From Occultella gossypii (GTDB lineage Bacteria; Actinomycetota; Actinomycetes; Actinomycetales; Beutenbergiaceae), in NCBI RefSeq assembly GCF_019947135.1, contig NZ_JAGSHT010000013.1, positions 62,001-126,000 on the forward strand: a stretch of DNA of 64,000 nucleotides, in the 5' to 3' direction. Made by a program: the position numbers and the translations under genes. Positions 51,923-59,683 of the stretch are shown piece by piece. Under the pieces are notes generated by a model that saw only the letters and a program-made list of their open reading frames with translations, was not told the DNA's origin and searched no databases. Positions within the stretch are counted from its first letter, which is position 1. Every line of letters starts with the position of its first letter.

Positions 51923-53197
51923 ATGCCCAAGATCCGCAGCCATGGTGACGGCGGCCTGTACGAGTTGAAGTCGCGTGGGCTCTGGCGCGGGGTGCTCGAC
52001 CTCGGGTATGACGCCGACGGCAAGCGCATCCAGAAGTCGGTGCACGCCAAGACCAAGACCGAGTGCCGTAACCGGCTCGACGAACTCAAGGCTGAGATCG
52101 CCAAGCATGGCGCTCCGCTCAACAAGCAGGTCACCCTCAAGGCGTGGTCCGCGACGTGGCTGCAGACCGTCGCCAAGGTCAACGTGGACCCCAAGACCTA
52201 CAGCACCTACGCATCCGTCACCCGGCGCTGGATCATCCCCACGCTCGGCACGAAGCAGGTCGCCACCCTCAAGCCCTCCGACGTGCGAGCCCTGCGCACC
52301 GCGATCGTGGACGTCGGCAAGCGATCCGCCGCCACGGCCAGGACCGCGCACATCGTCCTGTCCATGATGCTCGACGCCGCCCACGCCGAACGGCTCTGCG
52401 CGACCAACGTCGCCGCCACCGTGAAGAAGCCCACCGGCGCCAAGGTCGAGCGCGGGGCACTCCCGACACCCGAAGCGCTCGCCATCCTCCGGGCCGCCGC
52501 GGCGCTACCCGACTCCGCCGGCTCGCGGTGGTGGTTCAAGCTGCTCGGCGGCCAACGTCAGGGCGAGATCCTCGGAGCCACCCTGGCGGACCTCGACCTC
52601 GACGGCGGCTACTACGTCGTGAACTGGAAGCTCGAGGAGATCCCCCGCGACCACGGGTGTGGCGGGACGTGCGGGAAGAAGCGCGGCGCCGCCTGCCCCG
52701 ATGCCGTCTGGCGAATCCCTGACGGCTTCGAACTGCACCACGTGGTGGACCGCTGGCACCTGACCCGGCCCAAGTCCAAGACGGGCCGGGCCGTGCCGCT
52801 CGGGCCTGAACTGGTTGAGGCCATCCGCCGGCACATCGCAGCCACCGAGACGTGGCCGAACCCCTACGGTCTGATCTGGCGCAACCGTGACGGCTCCCCG
52901 ATCCTGCCCAAGGACGACGCCGCCCAGTGGCGCGACCTCCTGCAGGTGGCCGGGGTGATCGCCGCGGCCGACAACCGCCCGGGCGGGACGGCGATGACCG
53001 GGCACCTCGCGCGGCACACCACGGTCACGATCCTCGCCAGCCTCGGCTACGACCACCAGTTGATCGGCGAGATCGTCGGCCACTCGTCCACGAAGGTGAC
53101 GGAGATCTACCGTCACGCCCAGGCGGCCGAGAAGCGGGCCGCGATGGACGCGCTCGGCGGCGTGTGGGCCGAAGCGCTGCAACTCCCTGCCACCTGA
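51923..53197 (+). CDS. int: Tyrosine recombinase integrase
   Basis: The protein has 424 residues. The N-terminal arm-binding domain (KSVHAKTKTECRNRLDELKA) and the core-binding domain (VTLKAWSATWLQTVAKVN) precede the catalytic domain with Arg near LLGGQRQGEILGATL, HLARHTTVTILASLG and the nucleophile Tyr in VTEIYRHAQ. It inserts and excises the element at the tRNA-Thr site 160 bases away. A Cys-rich patch (HGCGGTCGKKRGAAC) in the catalytic domain is a lineage feature. GGAAGG precedes the ATG. Confidence 0.95.
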   Translation: MPKIRSHGDGGLYELKSRGLWRGVLDLGYDADGKRIQKSVHAKTKTECRNRLDELKAEIAKHGAPLNKQVTLKAWSATWLQTVAKVNVDPKTYSTYASVTRRWIIPTLGTKQVATLKPSDVRALRTAIVDVGKRSAATARTAHIVLSMMLDAAHAERLCATNVAATVKKPTGAKVERGALPTPEALAILRAAAALPDSAGSRWWFKLLGGQRQGEILGATLADLDLDGGYYVVNWKLEEIPRDHGCGGTCGKKRGAACPDAVWRIPDGFELHHVVDRWHLTRPKSKTGRAVPLGPELVEAIRRHIAATETWPNPYGLIWRNRDGSPILPKDDAAQWRDLLQVAGVIAAADNRPGGTAMTGHLARHTTVTILASLGYDHQLIGEIVGHSSTKVTEIYRHAQAAEKRAAMDALGGVWAEALQLPAT

Positions 53198-53334
53198 ACA
53201 ACGAACGCCCCGCATCCGACCGGCTTGGTGCCGGGAAATCGTTATCCGAACGCGACCGGCGCTGTCGGTGCCGGGTCGTACCCTCGTCTCAATGCGATGA
53301 AGCAGAGGGTAACGATCCTCGGGGGTTCGGTGAG

Positions 53335-53523
53335 TTGGAACGCTATGCCTTACTAGCGCTGTTCGGAGTCAAGGTGGTGCCGGTGCCGGGCCTACGCCGG
53401 AAGGCGAGGTTCATCCGCGAAGAGCGGCTTGCCCTGGTGCGGGCGGGCCTCAGCGACGACGACGCCGAAGAGTCTCTGGACTGGTTGCTTCAGCGGGCGT
53501 CTGCGGCATCGCCTCCGAATTAG
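53335..53523 (+). CDS. Small protein of unknown function
   Basis: The protein would have 62 residues from TTG 53335, with helical content (RFIREERLALVRAGLSDDDAEESLDWLLQRA-type pattern). It has no clear ribosome site and no known family. Its 3' 74 bases lie antisense to the repressor gene end. Real or not is uncertain. Confidence 0.35.
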   Translation: MERYALLALFGVKVVPVPGLRRKARFIREERLALVRAGLSDDDAEESLDWLLQRASAASPPN

Positions 53524-54040
53524 GGCCATCCTCGTCGTCCGCGTAATCATCGGCCGCGCTCACCGCGGCCTGGTTATTGGGGGGGGAACGTACGTCATGT
53601 TCCTCACCGTCCTCTCGTTCGTTCTGCATCTGTTCGACTGTCGCCTCGACTGAGGCGAGCCGATATTGCAACTCCTGCAGGAACCCTTCGACGCGCCGTA
53701 GGTAGTCGGGCTCGTCGTAGCTGCCCCCAAACATCGGGCCATCGGCCATCTGGATCGGCTCGCGCATCTCGGCAAGGGCCTCCGCGACCTCGGTCGCGCC
53801 GACTGCCTGCAACTGCGCGACCGGGACTGCGGTCGCGTTTGCCATGCGTGCCAACGTCTGAGCCGGCGCATTGACCGGAGCTCGGACGTCGGTCGTTACC
53901 TGTTGATACCCCTTCTCGATCTGACGCCAGCGACCCTCGCTGATGCCCGCGTCTCGGGCAACGGCTCGGACTGAGAGTCCTGCCCGCTTCCTCGCTGCCG
54001 TGATCACCTGTGCGGCCGGCGAGGGCCCGTACTCGTTCAT
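53450..54040 (-). CDS. Phage repressor-like XRE-family regulator
   Basis: The protein has 196 residues. The helix-turn-helix contains AGLSVRAVARDAGISEGRWR near residues 20-45. A helical middle (QTLARMANATAVPVAQL) leads to a coiled region and a disordered acidic end. It lies opposite to a Cro-like gene across a spacer with repeated ACTACGCA-type sites, the standard place for the lysogeny repressor. No peptidase domain is visible, so it is not the self-cleaving type. Confidence 0.85.
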   Translation of the reverse strand: MNEYGPSPAAQVITAARKRAGLSVRAVARDAGISEGRWRQIEKGYQQVTTDVRAPVNAPAQTLARMANATAVPVAQLQAVGATEVAEALAEMREPIQMADGPMFGGSYDEPDYLRRVEGFLQELQYRLASVEATVEQMQNEREDGEEHDVRSPPNNQAAVSAADDYADDEDGPNSEAMPQTPAEATSPETLRRRRR

Positions 54041-54076
54041 GGCAGCAACGGTGGCACGCGAACATGTGCGAAGTCC

Positions 54077-54195
54077 ACTACGCAGGCATACGCGAATCTT
54101 CGCAGTTACACGGCTGTAACTATCGAACACCGCAGGTCAGAGCACATTCCGTGCGTAGTTCGCGCGTAGTAGTTGCACTACGCACTCCTACGCAC
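54077..54195. promoter_or_regulatory. Cluster of ACTACGCA operator-like repeats in the phage switch
   Basis: The core (A/C)CTACGCA and its complement TGCGTAG(T) appear at 54077, 54152, 54163, 54177 and 54188. The pair at 54164-54183 forms GCGTAGT-N6-ACTACGC. They span the repressor/Cro spacer, so they are the likely shared operators of the genetic switch. Confidence 0.65.
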
Positions 54196-54208
54196 TACAG
54201 TTTGGGGC

Positions 54209-54436
54209 ATGGCAAAGACAAGCGCACCGCCCGACGTCTGGTGGGAACTCCGGGTCATCCGGGAGAAGGACGGGCACTCCCTCACCTCGCTGGCCAAGGT
54301 CGCCGGGATGTCGCTCGGCTACCTCTCGGACCTCGAGAACGGCCGCCGCTGGCCCAACGCGACCATGACGAAGAAGCTCGCCGTCGCGCTCAACGTCCCC
54401 GTGTCCGTGCTCGAGAAGCCGCGGGAGGTGGGGTGA
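54209..54436 (+). CDS. Cro-like XRE-family DNA-binding protein
   Basis: The protein has 75 residues, essentially one helix-turn-helix: HSLTSLAKVAGMSLGYLSDL with ENGRRWPNATMTKKLAVAL. It is read away from the repressor and starts the early operon. It probably competes for the same operators. Confidence 0.82.
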   Translation: MAKTSAPPDVWWELRVIREKDGHSLTSLAKVAGMSLGYLSDLENGRRWPNATMTKKLAVALNVPVSVLEKPREVG

Positions 54437-54648
54437 TGTCCTCCTTCACCTTCCAACCCGGCGCCTTCTCCCGCGAGATGGCAGCCGCCTACCTCGCCGG
54501 GGCCAGCGTCCGCAAGGTCGACGAGTGGGAGAAGAAGGGCCTGCTGGTCGGCCTCGCTCTCGACGGCCGCCGCGTCTACACCCGCGAGGAGCTCGACCGC
54601 TTCATCGCCAGTCGCCCCGAGTGGGCCAACCGCAACGACGACGCCTAA
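54436..54648 (+). CDS. Excisionase/MerR-like helix-turn-helix protein
   Basis: The protein has 70 residues. The motif FSREMAAAYLAGASVRKVDEW then RRVYTREELDRFIASR is the AlpA/excisionase winged-helix pattern. It overlaps the Cro-like gene by one base and has a GGGAGGTGGGG ribosome site. It may direct excision with the integrase or bind other DNA. Confidence 0.75.
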   Translation: MSSFTFQPGAFSREMAAAYLAGASVRKVDEWEKKGLLVGLALDGRRVYTREELDRFIASRPEWANRNDDA

Positions 54649-54662
54649 CTCACCGCACGACA

Positions 54663-54696
54663 AAGCCCGGCCTCACCGCCAAGCAGGACCGGGCTT
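54663..54696 (+). terminator. Hairpin between excisionase-like and antirepressor genes
   Basis: AAGCCCGG (54663-54670) pairs with CCGGGCTT (54689-54696) around an 18-base loop. No T run follows, so it may be an attenuator or processing site rather than a full terminator. Confidence 0.5.
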
Positions 54697-54721
54697 CATC
54701 TATCCACAAGGAGTATCGCAG

Positions 54722-55501
54722 ATGAGCACCGACCTTGTTCAGCACGCGTTCCACGGCCAGTCCGTTCGAGTGATCACCGATGAACACGGGGACCCGTGGT
54801 TCGTCGCGGCCGACGTGGCCACGATCCTCGGCTACCGAATGGCGTCGGACATGACCCGGCGACTCGACGACGACGACAGGGGTACGCGCTCAGTGCGTAC
54901 CCCCTCCGCCGACCAGCAGATGACCGTGATCACCGAGGCCGGCCTGTATGTCGCAGTCCTCGGCTCGATGGTCCCGGGCGCGAAGGAGTTCAAGCGCTGG
55001 GTGACTCACGAGGTGCTCCCCACGATCCGCCGCACCGGCTCCTACGCCACGCCGGTACTGACCGGTCCCGAGCTCATGGCCACGGCGCTTCTCGAGGCGG
55101 CCAAGACGCTCGAGCAGAAGGACGCCCGGATCGCGGAACTCACGCCGTCCGCGCACTCGTGGGACGCGCTCGTCGCTGACACCGGTGGCGACTGGTCCAT
55201 GCGGGACGCGGCACAGATCCTCTCGCGTGACCCGGAGATCGAGATCGGGCAGAACCGGTTGGCGAAGTTGCTGCGGGAGATCCACTGGATCGACCGGCAG
55301 GGCATCCCGTACCAGGCGCAGGTGAACACGGGCCGGATGTCCGCGAAGCCGCAGACGCGCCTCTCACACCGGACCGGTGAGCGCATCGCGTGCGACCCGC
55401 AGGCTCGCGTGACGCTCAAGGGTCTTGGGTGGTTGCACTCGCACCTCGGTGGCGTCGAGCCGCTGGACGCGACCGAGCGCCGGTTGACGGTGGCCCGATG
55501 A
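54722..55501 (+). CDS. Phage antirepressor (BRO-N plus KilA C-terminal domain)
   Basis: The protein has 259 residues. The BRO N-terminal domain has VRVITDEHGDPWFVAADVAT and KEFKRWVTHEVLPTIRRTGS. The C-terminal ANT/KilAC domain has SMRDAAQILSRDPEIEIGQN and a typical end with GWLHSHLGG. Such proteins counteract repressors or set phage promoters. It is the first large gene of the early operon. Confidence 0.9.
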   Translation: MSTDLVQHAFHGQSVRVITDEHGDPWFVAADVATILGYRMASDMTRRLDDDDRGTRSVRTPSADQQMTVITEAGLYVAVLGSMVPGAKEFKRWVTHEVLPTIRRTGSYATPVLTGPELMATALLEAAKTLEQKDARIAELTPSAHSWDALVADTGGDWSMRDAAQILSRDPEIEIGQNRLAKLLREIHWIDRQGIPYQAQVNTGRMSAKPQTRLSHRTGERIACDPQARVTLKGLGWLHSHLGGVEPLDATERRLTVAR

Positions 55502-56001
55502 GCAACGACGACGCCGTCACCCCGACCGAACTCGACCGGGACGAGTGGGACACCGCCGCCCAGTGGCACCCCCGCCCCGTCCCCACGCACGACCGCGACG
55601 CGCTGATCCAGCAGGTGGCCGCGCGCTACCGCAGCGAGGGTGTCCGTATGGCCGAACTCGTGGCCATCCTCATCGTCGACGACATCATCCTCCCCGCGCT
55701 CACCGCAGCCCGCGAGATCGGCCGCATGTCCGGCTACGGCCAGGGCTACATGGCTGGCCTCGACAAGGGCACCGTCGAGCGGGCAGCGCAGGCCGCACGT
55801 GAGCACCACGAGCGGGTCGAGCGCATGGCCGAGCGGCAGCAGGCGCGCTGGTCGTCAGTCAGTGGGCTTGACGGCATCGTCGCCGGCGCGGTGGCGACTG
55901 GCGGTCGCGTGATCTGCACCTACCCGCCGCGCACCGGTCCCGAGCCGTTCGCCGCCACCGATGGCGACGTGGCCGGGCACATGGAAGGGCGCGCGTCATG
56001 A
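55498..56001 (+). CDS. Phage protein of unknown function
   Basis: The protein has 167 residues, overlapping the antirepressor by four bases. It is helical in the middle (VRMAELVAILIVDDIILPAL) and charged at the end. No recognised family; position suggests an early accessory role. Confidence 0.6.
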   Translation: MSNDDAVTPTELDRDEWDTAAQWHPRPVPTHDRDALIQQVAARYRSEGVRMAELVAILIVDDIILPALTAAREIGRMSGYGQGYMAGLDKGTVERAAQAAREHHERVERMAERQQARWSSVSGLDGIVAGAVATGGRVICTYPPRTGPEPFAATDGDVAGHMEGRAS

Positions 56002-56159
56002 CCACCGCCGACGTCCTCTACGCCGCCGAGGCTGACCGCGCCATCGAGGACGGGGAGATCGAACCCCACGAGCGCGCCGAGTTCATCGCGCAGCTGCGTG
56101 AACAGGACAACTACGACAACGCCGAGCACGAGGCGGACATGGAGAGGGACGAACGATGA
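55998..56159 (+). CDS. Small acidic phage protein
   Basis: The protein has 53 residues, very rich in Asp and Glu (AEADRAIEDGEIEPHERAEF). Both start and stop overlap neighbours by four bases. Its acidity would suit a DNA-mimic or regulator, but that is only a guess. Confidence 0.5.
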   Translation: MTTADVLYAAEADRAIEDGEIEPHERAEFIAQLREQDNYDNAEHEADMERDER

Positions 56160-56395
56160 GCACCTACGCCACCCACGCCGAAGCGCGCGCCGCCGGCCAG
56201 CACTCCCGGCGCCACGTCACCCGTCAGGCGCAGGACGAGGCCCGCGAGGACTACAAGGCCTACGTCGGACCCGCTGCTCGTCGCTCTCGGGTCGAGTACA
56301 TGCGGCGGTACCGGGCACTGAATCCCGAGGAGCGCCTGCTGCTGGCGATCTTCGGCGGCTCCATCGAGGCCATGGACAAGGCGGCCGTCCGATGA
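56156..56395 (+). CDS. Small basic phage protein
   Basis: The protein has 79 residues with many Arg/Ala helices (RRHVTRQAQDEAREDYKAYV) and the end ERLLLAIFGGSIEAMDKAAV. Start overlaps the previous stop. Function unknown. Confidence 0.55.
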   Translation: MSTYATHAEARAAGQHSRRHVTRQAQDEAREDYKAYVGPAARRSRVEYMRRYRALNPEERLLLAIFGGSIEAMDKAAVR

Positions 56396-56529
56396 GCACC
56401 GACCCCCGCCCCCTGGATGAGCGCGACCCTGCCACGCCGGCCTCCAAAGGTCTCGGCTTCATCCTCGACCTCGCCGTCCTCGTCCTGTTCGTCGGGTCCC
56501 TGGTCGCGCTCGCGGTGGTGCTGACATGA
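56392..56529 (+). CDS. Small single-pass membrane phage protein
   Basis: The protein has 45 residues: a polar start and one membrane helix at the C-terminus (GFILDLAVLVLFVGSLVALA). It lies in the early region, far from lysis genes, so a holin role is unlikely; it may act at the membrane during lysogeny or exclusion. Confidence 0.55.
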   Translation: MSTDPRPLDERDPATPASKGLGFILDLAVLVLFVGSLVALAVVLT

Positions 56530-56726
56530 CCTCCCCCGACCCGACCCCGAAGCCGCAGCCGCCCGCCTGGTCGCCCCGAGTCTGCGCCGCGTGCGGATGG
56601 ACGAACAACACCCGTGACCCCCACTGCCGCGGCAATAGCAAGTGCCCGTGGTGGAGGTGCCACCGGTGCCGCGTCGCCAACGACATGCACGGCAACCACG
56701 CGGGGCCGAAGGAGGAGACGAAGTGA
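56526..56726 (+). CDS. Small Cys-rich zinc-ribbon-like phage protein
   Basis: The protein has 66 residues. Cysteines pair as VCAACGW, then HCRGNSKC, then WRCHRCR, enough for one or two zinc sites. It precedes the exonuclease gene by a GTGA overlap. DNA or protein binding is inferred. Confidence 0.6.
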   Translation: MTSPDPTPKPQPPAWSPRVCAACGWTNNTRDPHCRGNSKCPWWRCHRCRVANDMHGNHAGPKEETK

Positions 56727-57574
56727 GCGCCATCGAACTCGCCATGGACGAACCCACCTACCACGATGTGGAGCAGCGTTCGCCCGAGTGGTACACCCTG
56801 CGCTGCGGCATGCTCACCGCGTCGGCCATCGGGCAGATGGTCACATCCGCAGCACCGGGACCGGACTCCTACGACTGCCCCGAGTGCCAGGCCGCCGAGG
56901 GATTCGATTGCGTCTCGCTGCGCGACAGCAGCAAGCCGATCAAGACCATGCACCCCGGCCGTGCGAAGGCTGCACGCGATGGAGCAGCGACCGCGGCACC
57001 TGTCCTCAGTGTCACCCCTGCGGCCGAGGCCCGACCATGGCTCGCCACCCTCGCCGCCGAACGCATCACCGGTCACGTCGAGCAGACACCGACCACCAAG
57101 GACATGTGGCGCGGCATCGACTCCGAGCCCTACGCCCGCGACGCCTACTCCGAGCACCGAGCGCCGGTCGTCGAGGTCGGATTCGTCACCCGCGACCTAG
57201 GAGGCGGGCTGACGATCGGCTACTCCCCCGACGGGCTGGTTGGCAACGACGGGCTGATCGAGATCAAGGCACCCCGCGCCAAGGGTCACCTGCTGACCGC
57301 CGTCGAGGACACGATCCCGACGCAGTACATGGCGCAGCTCCAGACCGGGCTGCTGGTCACCGGGCGGCAGTGGATCGACTACATCTCCTTCGCTGGCGGC
57401 ATGGCGCTGTGGTGCAAGCGAGTCACGCCGATCCCGCAGTGGCAAGAGGCTCTGACCTTCGCTGCCCGCACCGCTGAGGGTGCCATCAACGAACTGACCG
57501 AGCGCTACCGAGCAGCCGTCAACGGGCTGCCGGTGATGGAGCGCATCCCCGACGCCGACGAGATCGAGTTCTGA
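56723..57574 (+). CDS. YqaJ-type viral recombinase/exonuclease
   Basis: The protein has 283 residues. The PD-(D/E)XK core shows SPEWYTLRCGMLTASAIGQM at the start, the metal Asp in IGYSPDGLVGNDGLIEIKAP and a Gln/Tyr helix TQYMAQLQTGLLVTGRQW. It digests DNA ends for phage recombination. Between residues ~52 and ~80 an insertion holds CPECQAAEGFDC with a later MHPGRAKAA, matching the Zn-binding module of actinophage proteins. The GTG at 56723 has GGAGGAG before it. Confidence 0.88.
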   Translation: MSAIELAMDEPTYHDVEQRSPEWYTLRCGMLTASAIGQMVTSAAPGPDSYDCPECQAAEGFDCVSLRDSSKPIKTMHPGRAKAARDGAATAAPVLSVTPAAEARPWLATLAAERITGHVEQTPTTKDMWRGIDSEPYARDAYSEHRAPVVEVGFVTRDLGGGLTIGYSPDGLVGNDGLIEIKAPRAKGHLLTAVEDTIPTQYMAQLQTGLLVTGRQWIDYISFAGGMALWCKRVTPIPQWQEALTFAARTAEGAINELTERYRAAVNGLPVMERIPDADEIEF

Positions 57575-57575
57575 C

Positions 57576-58169
57576 ATGGACATCACCGACGCGCTCGCAC
57601 CGACGAGCGACCAACTGGACGCGGTTGAACTGGTCAACCCGCGCACCTTCACCATCGACACCGGTTCGCGGCTGGGTAAGCGCGAGGGCAAGACCGTGGC
57701 CGAGATCCGTCTGGTCAACTTCGACCGTGTCTGGCGGCCAAGCAAGGGGATGCTCGACGTCCTCGCCGGATGCTGGGGCACCGATGCCAAGGCGTGGGTC
57801 GGCCGCTCCGTGACCCTCTACTGCGATCCCGAGGTCATGTTCGGCCCGAACAAGGTCGGCGGGGTGCGCATCAGTCACCTGTCGCACATCGACAAGGCGC
57901 GCACCCTCAGCATCCGCGCATCCGGGCAGGGGAAGAGGAAGGACTGGCACGTCGAACCCCTCGCCGCGCCCGTCCCCGAACCCACCGCCGCCCAAGTCGC
58001 CGCATCCACCGACCACGCCGAACTCCGCGCGTGGTGGCAGGTCTCCGGTGACGAACGCCGCGCGCAGATCCAGGCGCGCGCATCCGAGCTCAAGACGCCG
58101 GCCAACGTGACCGACGCGGACGAACTCACCGACGCCGAGTTCGCAGCCCTACACCCGGAGGCCTCCTGA
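57576..58169 (+). CDS. Conserved actinophage protein, possible recombination partner
   Basis: The protein has 197 residues and follows the exonuclease directly. The N-terminal beta-rich part has RTFTIDTGSRLGKREGKTVA, RPSKGMLDVLAGCWGTDAKA and LYCDPEVMFGPNKVGGVRIS; the C-terminus is helical. I recall similar actinophage proteins of unknown function in the same place. Its position suggests a single-strand annealing or DNA-binding role, which is unproven. Confidence 0.65.
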   Translation: MDITDALAPTSDQLDAVELVNPRTFTIDTGSRLGKREGKTVAEIRLVNFDRVWRPSKGMLDVLAGCWGTDAKAWVGRSVTLYCDPEVMFGPNKVGGVRISHLSHIDKARTLSIRASGQGKRKDWHVEPLAAPVPEPTAAQVAASTDHAELRAWWQVSGDERRAQIQARASELKTPANVTDADELTDAEFAALHPEAS

Positions 58170-58312
58170 TGCGCACCCACCTGATCCACCACCGCATCCC
58201 CATGCGTGTCCGTGACCGCGTGTACGTGGCGGTCCTGTGCCTGTTCCTCCTGGCTGCTCTCAGTGTCGGCGTGTGGGCGTTCGGGCGAGTGTTCATGGGG
58301 GGCGGGTTCTGA
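58169..58312 (+). CDS. Small single-pass membrane phage protein
   Basis: The protein has 47 residues: a His/Arg-rich start, one membrane helix (VYVAVLCLFLLAALSVGVWA) and a Gly-rich end. Start and stop both overlap neighbours. Function unknown. Confidence 0.5.
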   Translation: MRTHLIHHRIPMRVRDRVYVAVLCLFLLAALSVGVWAFGRVFMGGGF

Positions 58313-58725
58313 TGGCGACCGTCACCACCCCCGAGCAGTGGATGGAAGCCCAGCAGGAGGCGTTCGAGCAGGGCCACTGGCTCATCGTCGTGGAGAACGG
58401 CTGGCGGCCCTGGATCGTGACCGAGGACGACCGTGGCAACTCGTGGGCGCACTCGTGGCACCAGGAGGACGAGGTGTACCCGTACAAGTCGTCCGAGTCG
58501 CTCCGGTTGCCGCTGGAAGTCCTCGCCCAACGTGAGGTCGCGCCCGAGGTCCGGAGTGACGGCACCCTCCGCTACCCGCCGACCGACGACCTCGCCCGCT
58601 ACAAGGCGTTCACCGAGGACGTGATGGCGCTCGTGGCGGAGTGGGCATGTCTCGATGACGGCGCACTGACCGAGGTCGTCGCACAGATCCGCGACGCTGC
58701 CGAGCGGGCGGGGGTGACGAAGTGA
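58312..58725 (+). CDS. Phage protein of unknown function
   Basis: The protein has 137 residues. It is Trp-rich in the first half (HWLIVVENGWRPWIVTEDDR; NSWAHSWHQEDEV) and helical at the end (TEDVMALVAEWACLDDGALT). No family recognised. The ATG overlaps the previous stop by one base. Confidence 0.6.
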   Translation: MATVTTPEQWMEAQQEAFEQGHWLIVVENGWRPWIVTEDDRGNSWAHSWHQEDEVYPYKSSESLRLPLEVLAQREVAPEVRSDGTLRYPPTDDLARYKAFTEDVMALVAEWACLDDGALTEVVAQIRDAAERAGVTK

Positions 58726-58778
58726 AGCGCCCTCCCTACGTCCGCACCATGGGTCAGGCCGCGAGGGGGGAGGGGTGA
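58722..58778 (+). CDS. Possible 18-residue mini-protein or coupling ORF
   Basis: A GTG overlaps the previous stop and the reading frame ends at the TGA whose last base starts the next ATG. It reads MKRPPYVRTMGQAARGEG and contains the ribosome site of the next gene. It may simply couple translation, or be chance. Confidence 0.25.
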   Translation: MKRPPYVRTMGQAARGEG

Positions 58779-59128
58779 TGGGCGCGCCATCGCACGACAC
58801 GACACCCATCGCCCGCACTGACCACCAGTGCCAGCAGTGCGGCCGGACGATCCGCCCCGGCGAGAAGTACCACCGGTGGGACGGCCTCTACGACGGCACG
58901 TGGCAGACGACCAAGACGTGCGCCCAGTGCCGACACCTGCAGGACGACCTCTGGAACGTCGACGAACGTAGCGAGGACTTCGAGACGGGTGACGAGGCAT
59001 ACGCCTGGCTGGGTGAAGTCGACTGGAACGACGTCGTGCTTCGCACCGGCGACCTGCTGTGGAACCTCCGGCGCGACGGGTTCCGCCTCCAGTGGGCGGA
59101 CCGGGTCTACCCAAAGTCCACCCCATGA
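58778..59128 (+). CDS. Zinc-finger-like phage protein
   Basis: The protein has 116 residues. Two CxxC pairs, HQCQQCGRTI and KTCAQCRHLQ, flank a basic Tyr/Trp-rich stretch (KYHRWDGLYDGTWQTT), the pattern of a treble-clef or zinc-ribbon fold. The second half is Trp-rich. The GGGGGAGGGG site precedes the ATG. Function unknown. Confidence 0.6.
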   Translation: MGAPSHDTTPIARTDHQCQQCGRTIRPGEKYHRWDGLYDGTWQTTKTCAQCRHLQDDLWNVDERSEDFETGDEAYAWLGEVDWNDVVLRTGDLLWNLRRDGFRLQWADRVYPKSTP

Positions 59129-59292
59129 CCCGCCGCGAGGACTGGGGACCCTCATTCGGCGTCGATGAAAACTCCCCCACGCCCCCCTTGAACACAGCAG
59201 CACACCGACCACCCACCGACACCGAACGAGGCGAGCTGATGGACGCGCTCGCACGGGATGTGGCGGCGATGAGAGACAGGAGAACGAGATGA
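59125..59292 (+). CDS. Small phage protein
   Basis: The protein has 55 residues, polar, with a C-terminal helix (TERGELMDALARDVAAMRDR). Start and stop overlap neighbours. Function unknown. Confidence 0.5.
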   Translation: MTRREDWGPSFGVDENSPTPPLNTAAHRPPTDTERGELMDALARDVAAMRDRRTR

Positions 59293-59552
59293 GCGAGTAC
59301 GTGCCGAACGCGGACGACGTGCGCGAGTCGTATGCGATCGCCCAGCCCAGGAAGCACATGCGCCAGTCGCGCGCCGAGTTCGACCGTTGGCTGGCCGCGC
59401 ACGACGCCGAGGTGGCCGAGAAGGCGTTGCGCGAGTACGCCGAGGCTGCTGGCGAGAACGAGTCGATCGACAACTGGACCGCCGCAGAGGTGCGTCAGGA
59501 CGTCGAAGCGTGGATCAGCGATGGCATCGCATGTGAGGCGGTGACCCGATGA
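59289..59552 (+). CDS. Small helical phage protein
   Basis: The protein has 87 residues, mostly acidic amphipathic helices (RQSRAEFDRWLAAHDAEVAE; ENESIDNWTAAEVRQDVEAW). It overlaps genes on both sides. Function unknown. Confidence 0.55.
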   Translation: MSEYVPNADDVRESYAIAQPRKHMRQSRAEFDRWLAAHDAEVAEKALREYAEAAGENESIDNWTAAEVRQDVEAWISDGIACEAVTR

Positions 59553-59683
59553 GCACCCGCGAGCGCATCTGGCACCACGCCTACTGCCGCTGGTACGACC
59601 ACCGTGCGCTCGGGCACCACGGGCGAGCGGCTGCGTGGGGATGGGTCGCTGACCGGCTCGTCGCGCGTGAGGCGACCCGATGA
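59549..59683 (+). CDS. Small His/Trp/Arg-rich phage protein
   Basis: The protein has 44 residues, basic and aromatic (RIWHHAYCRWYDHRALGHHG). It overlaps genes on both sides by four bases. Function unknown. Confidence 0.45.
   Translation: MSTRERIWHHAYCRWYDHRALGHHGRAAAWGWVADRLVAREATR

Noticed and set aside
56392-56529. Holin
   Set aside because: It has only one membrane helix and sits in the early region, with no endolysin nearby.
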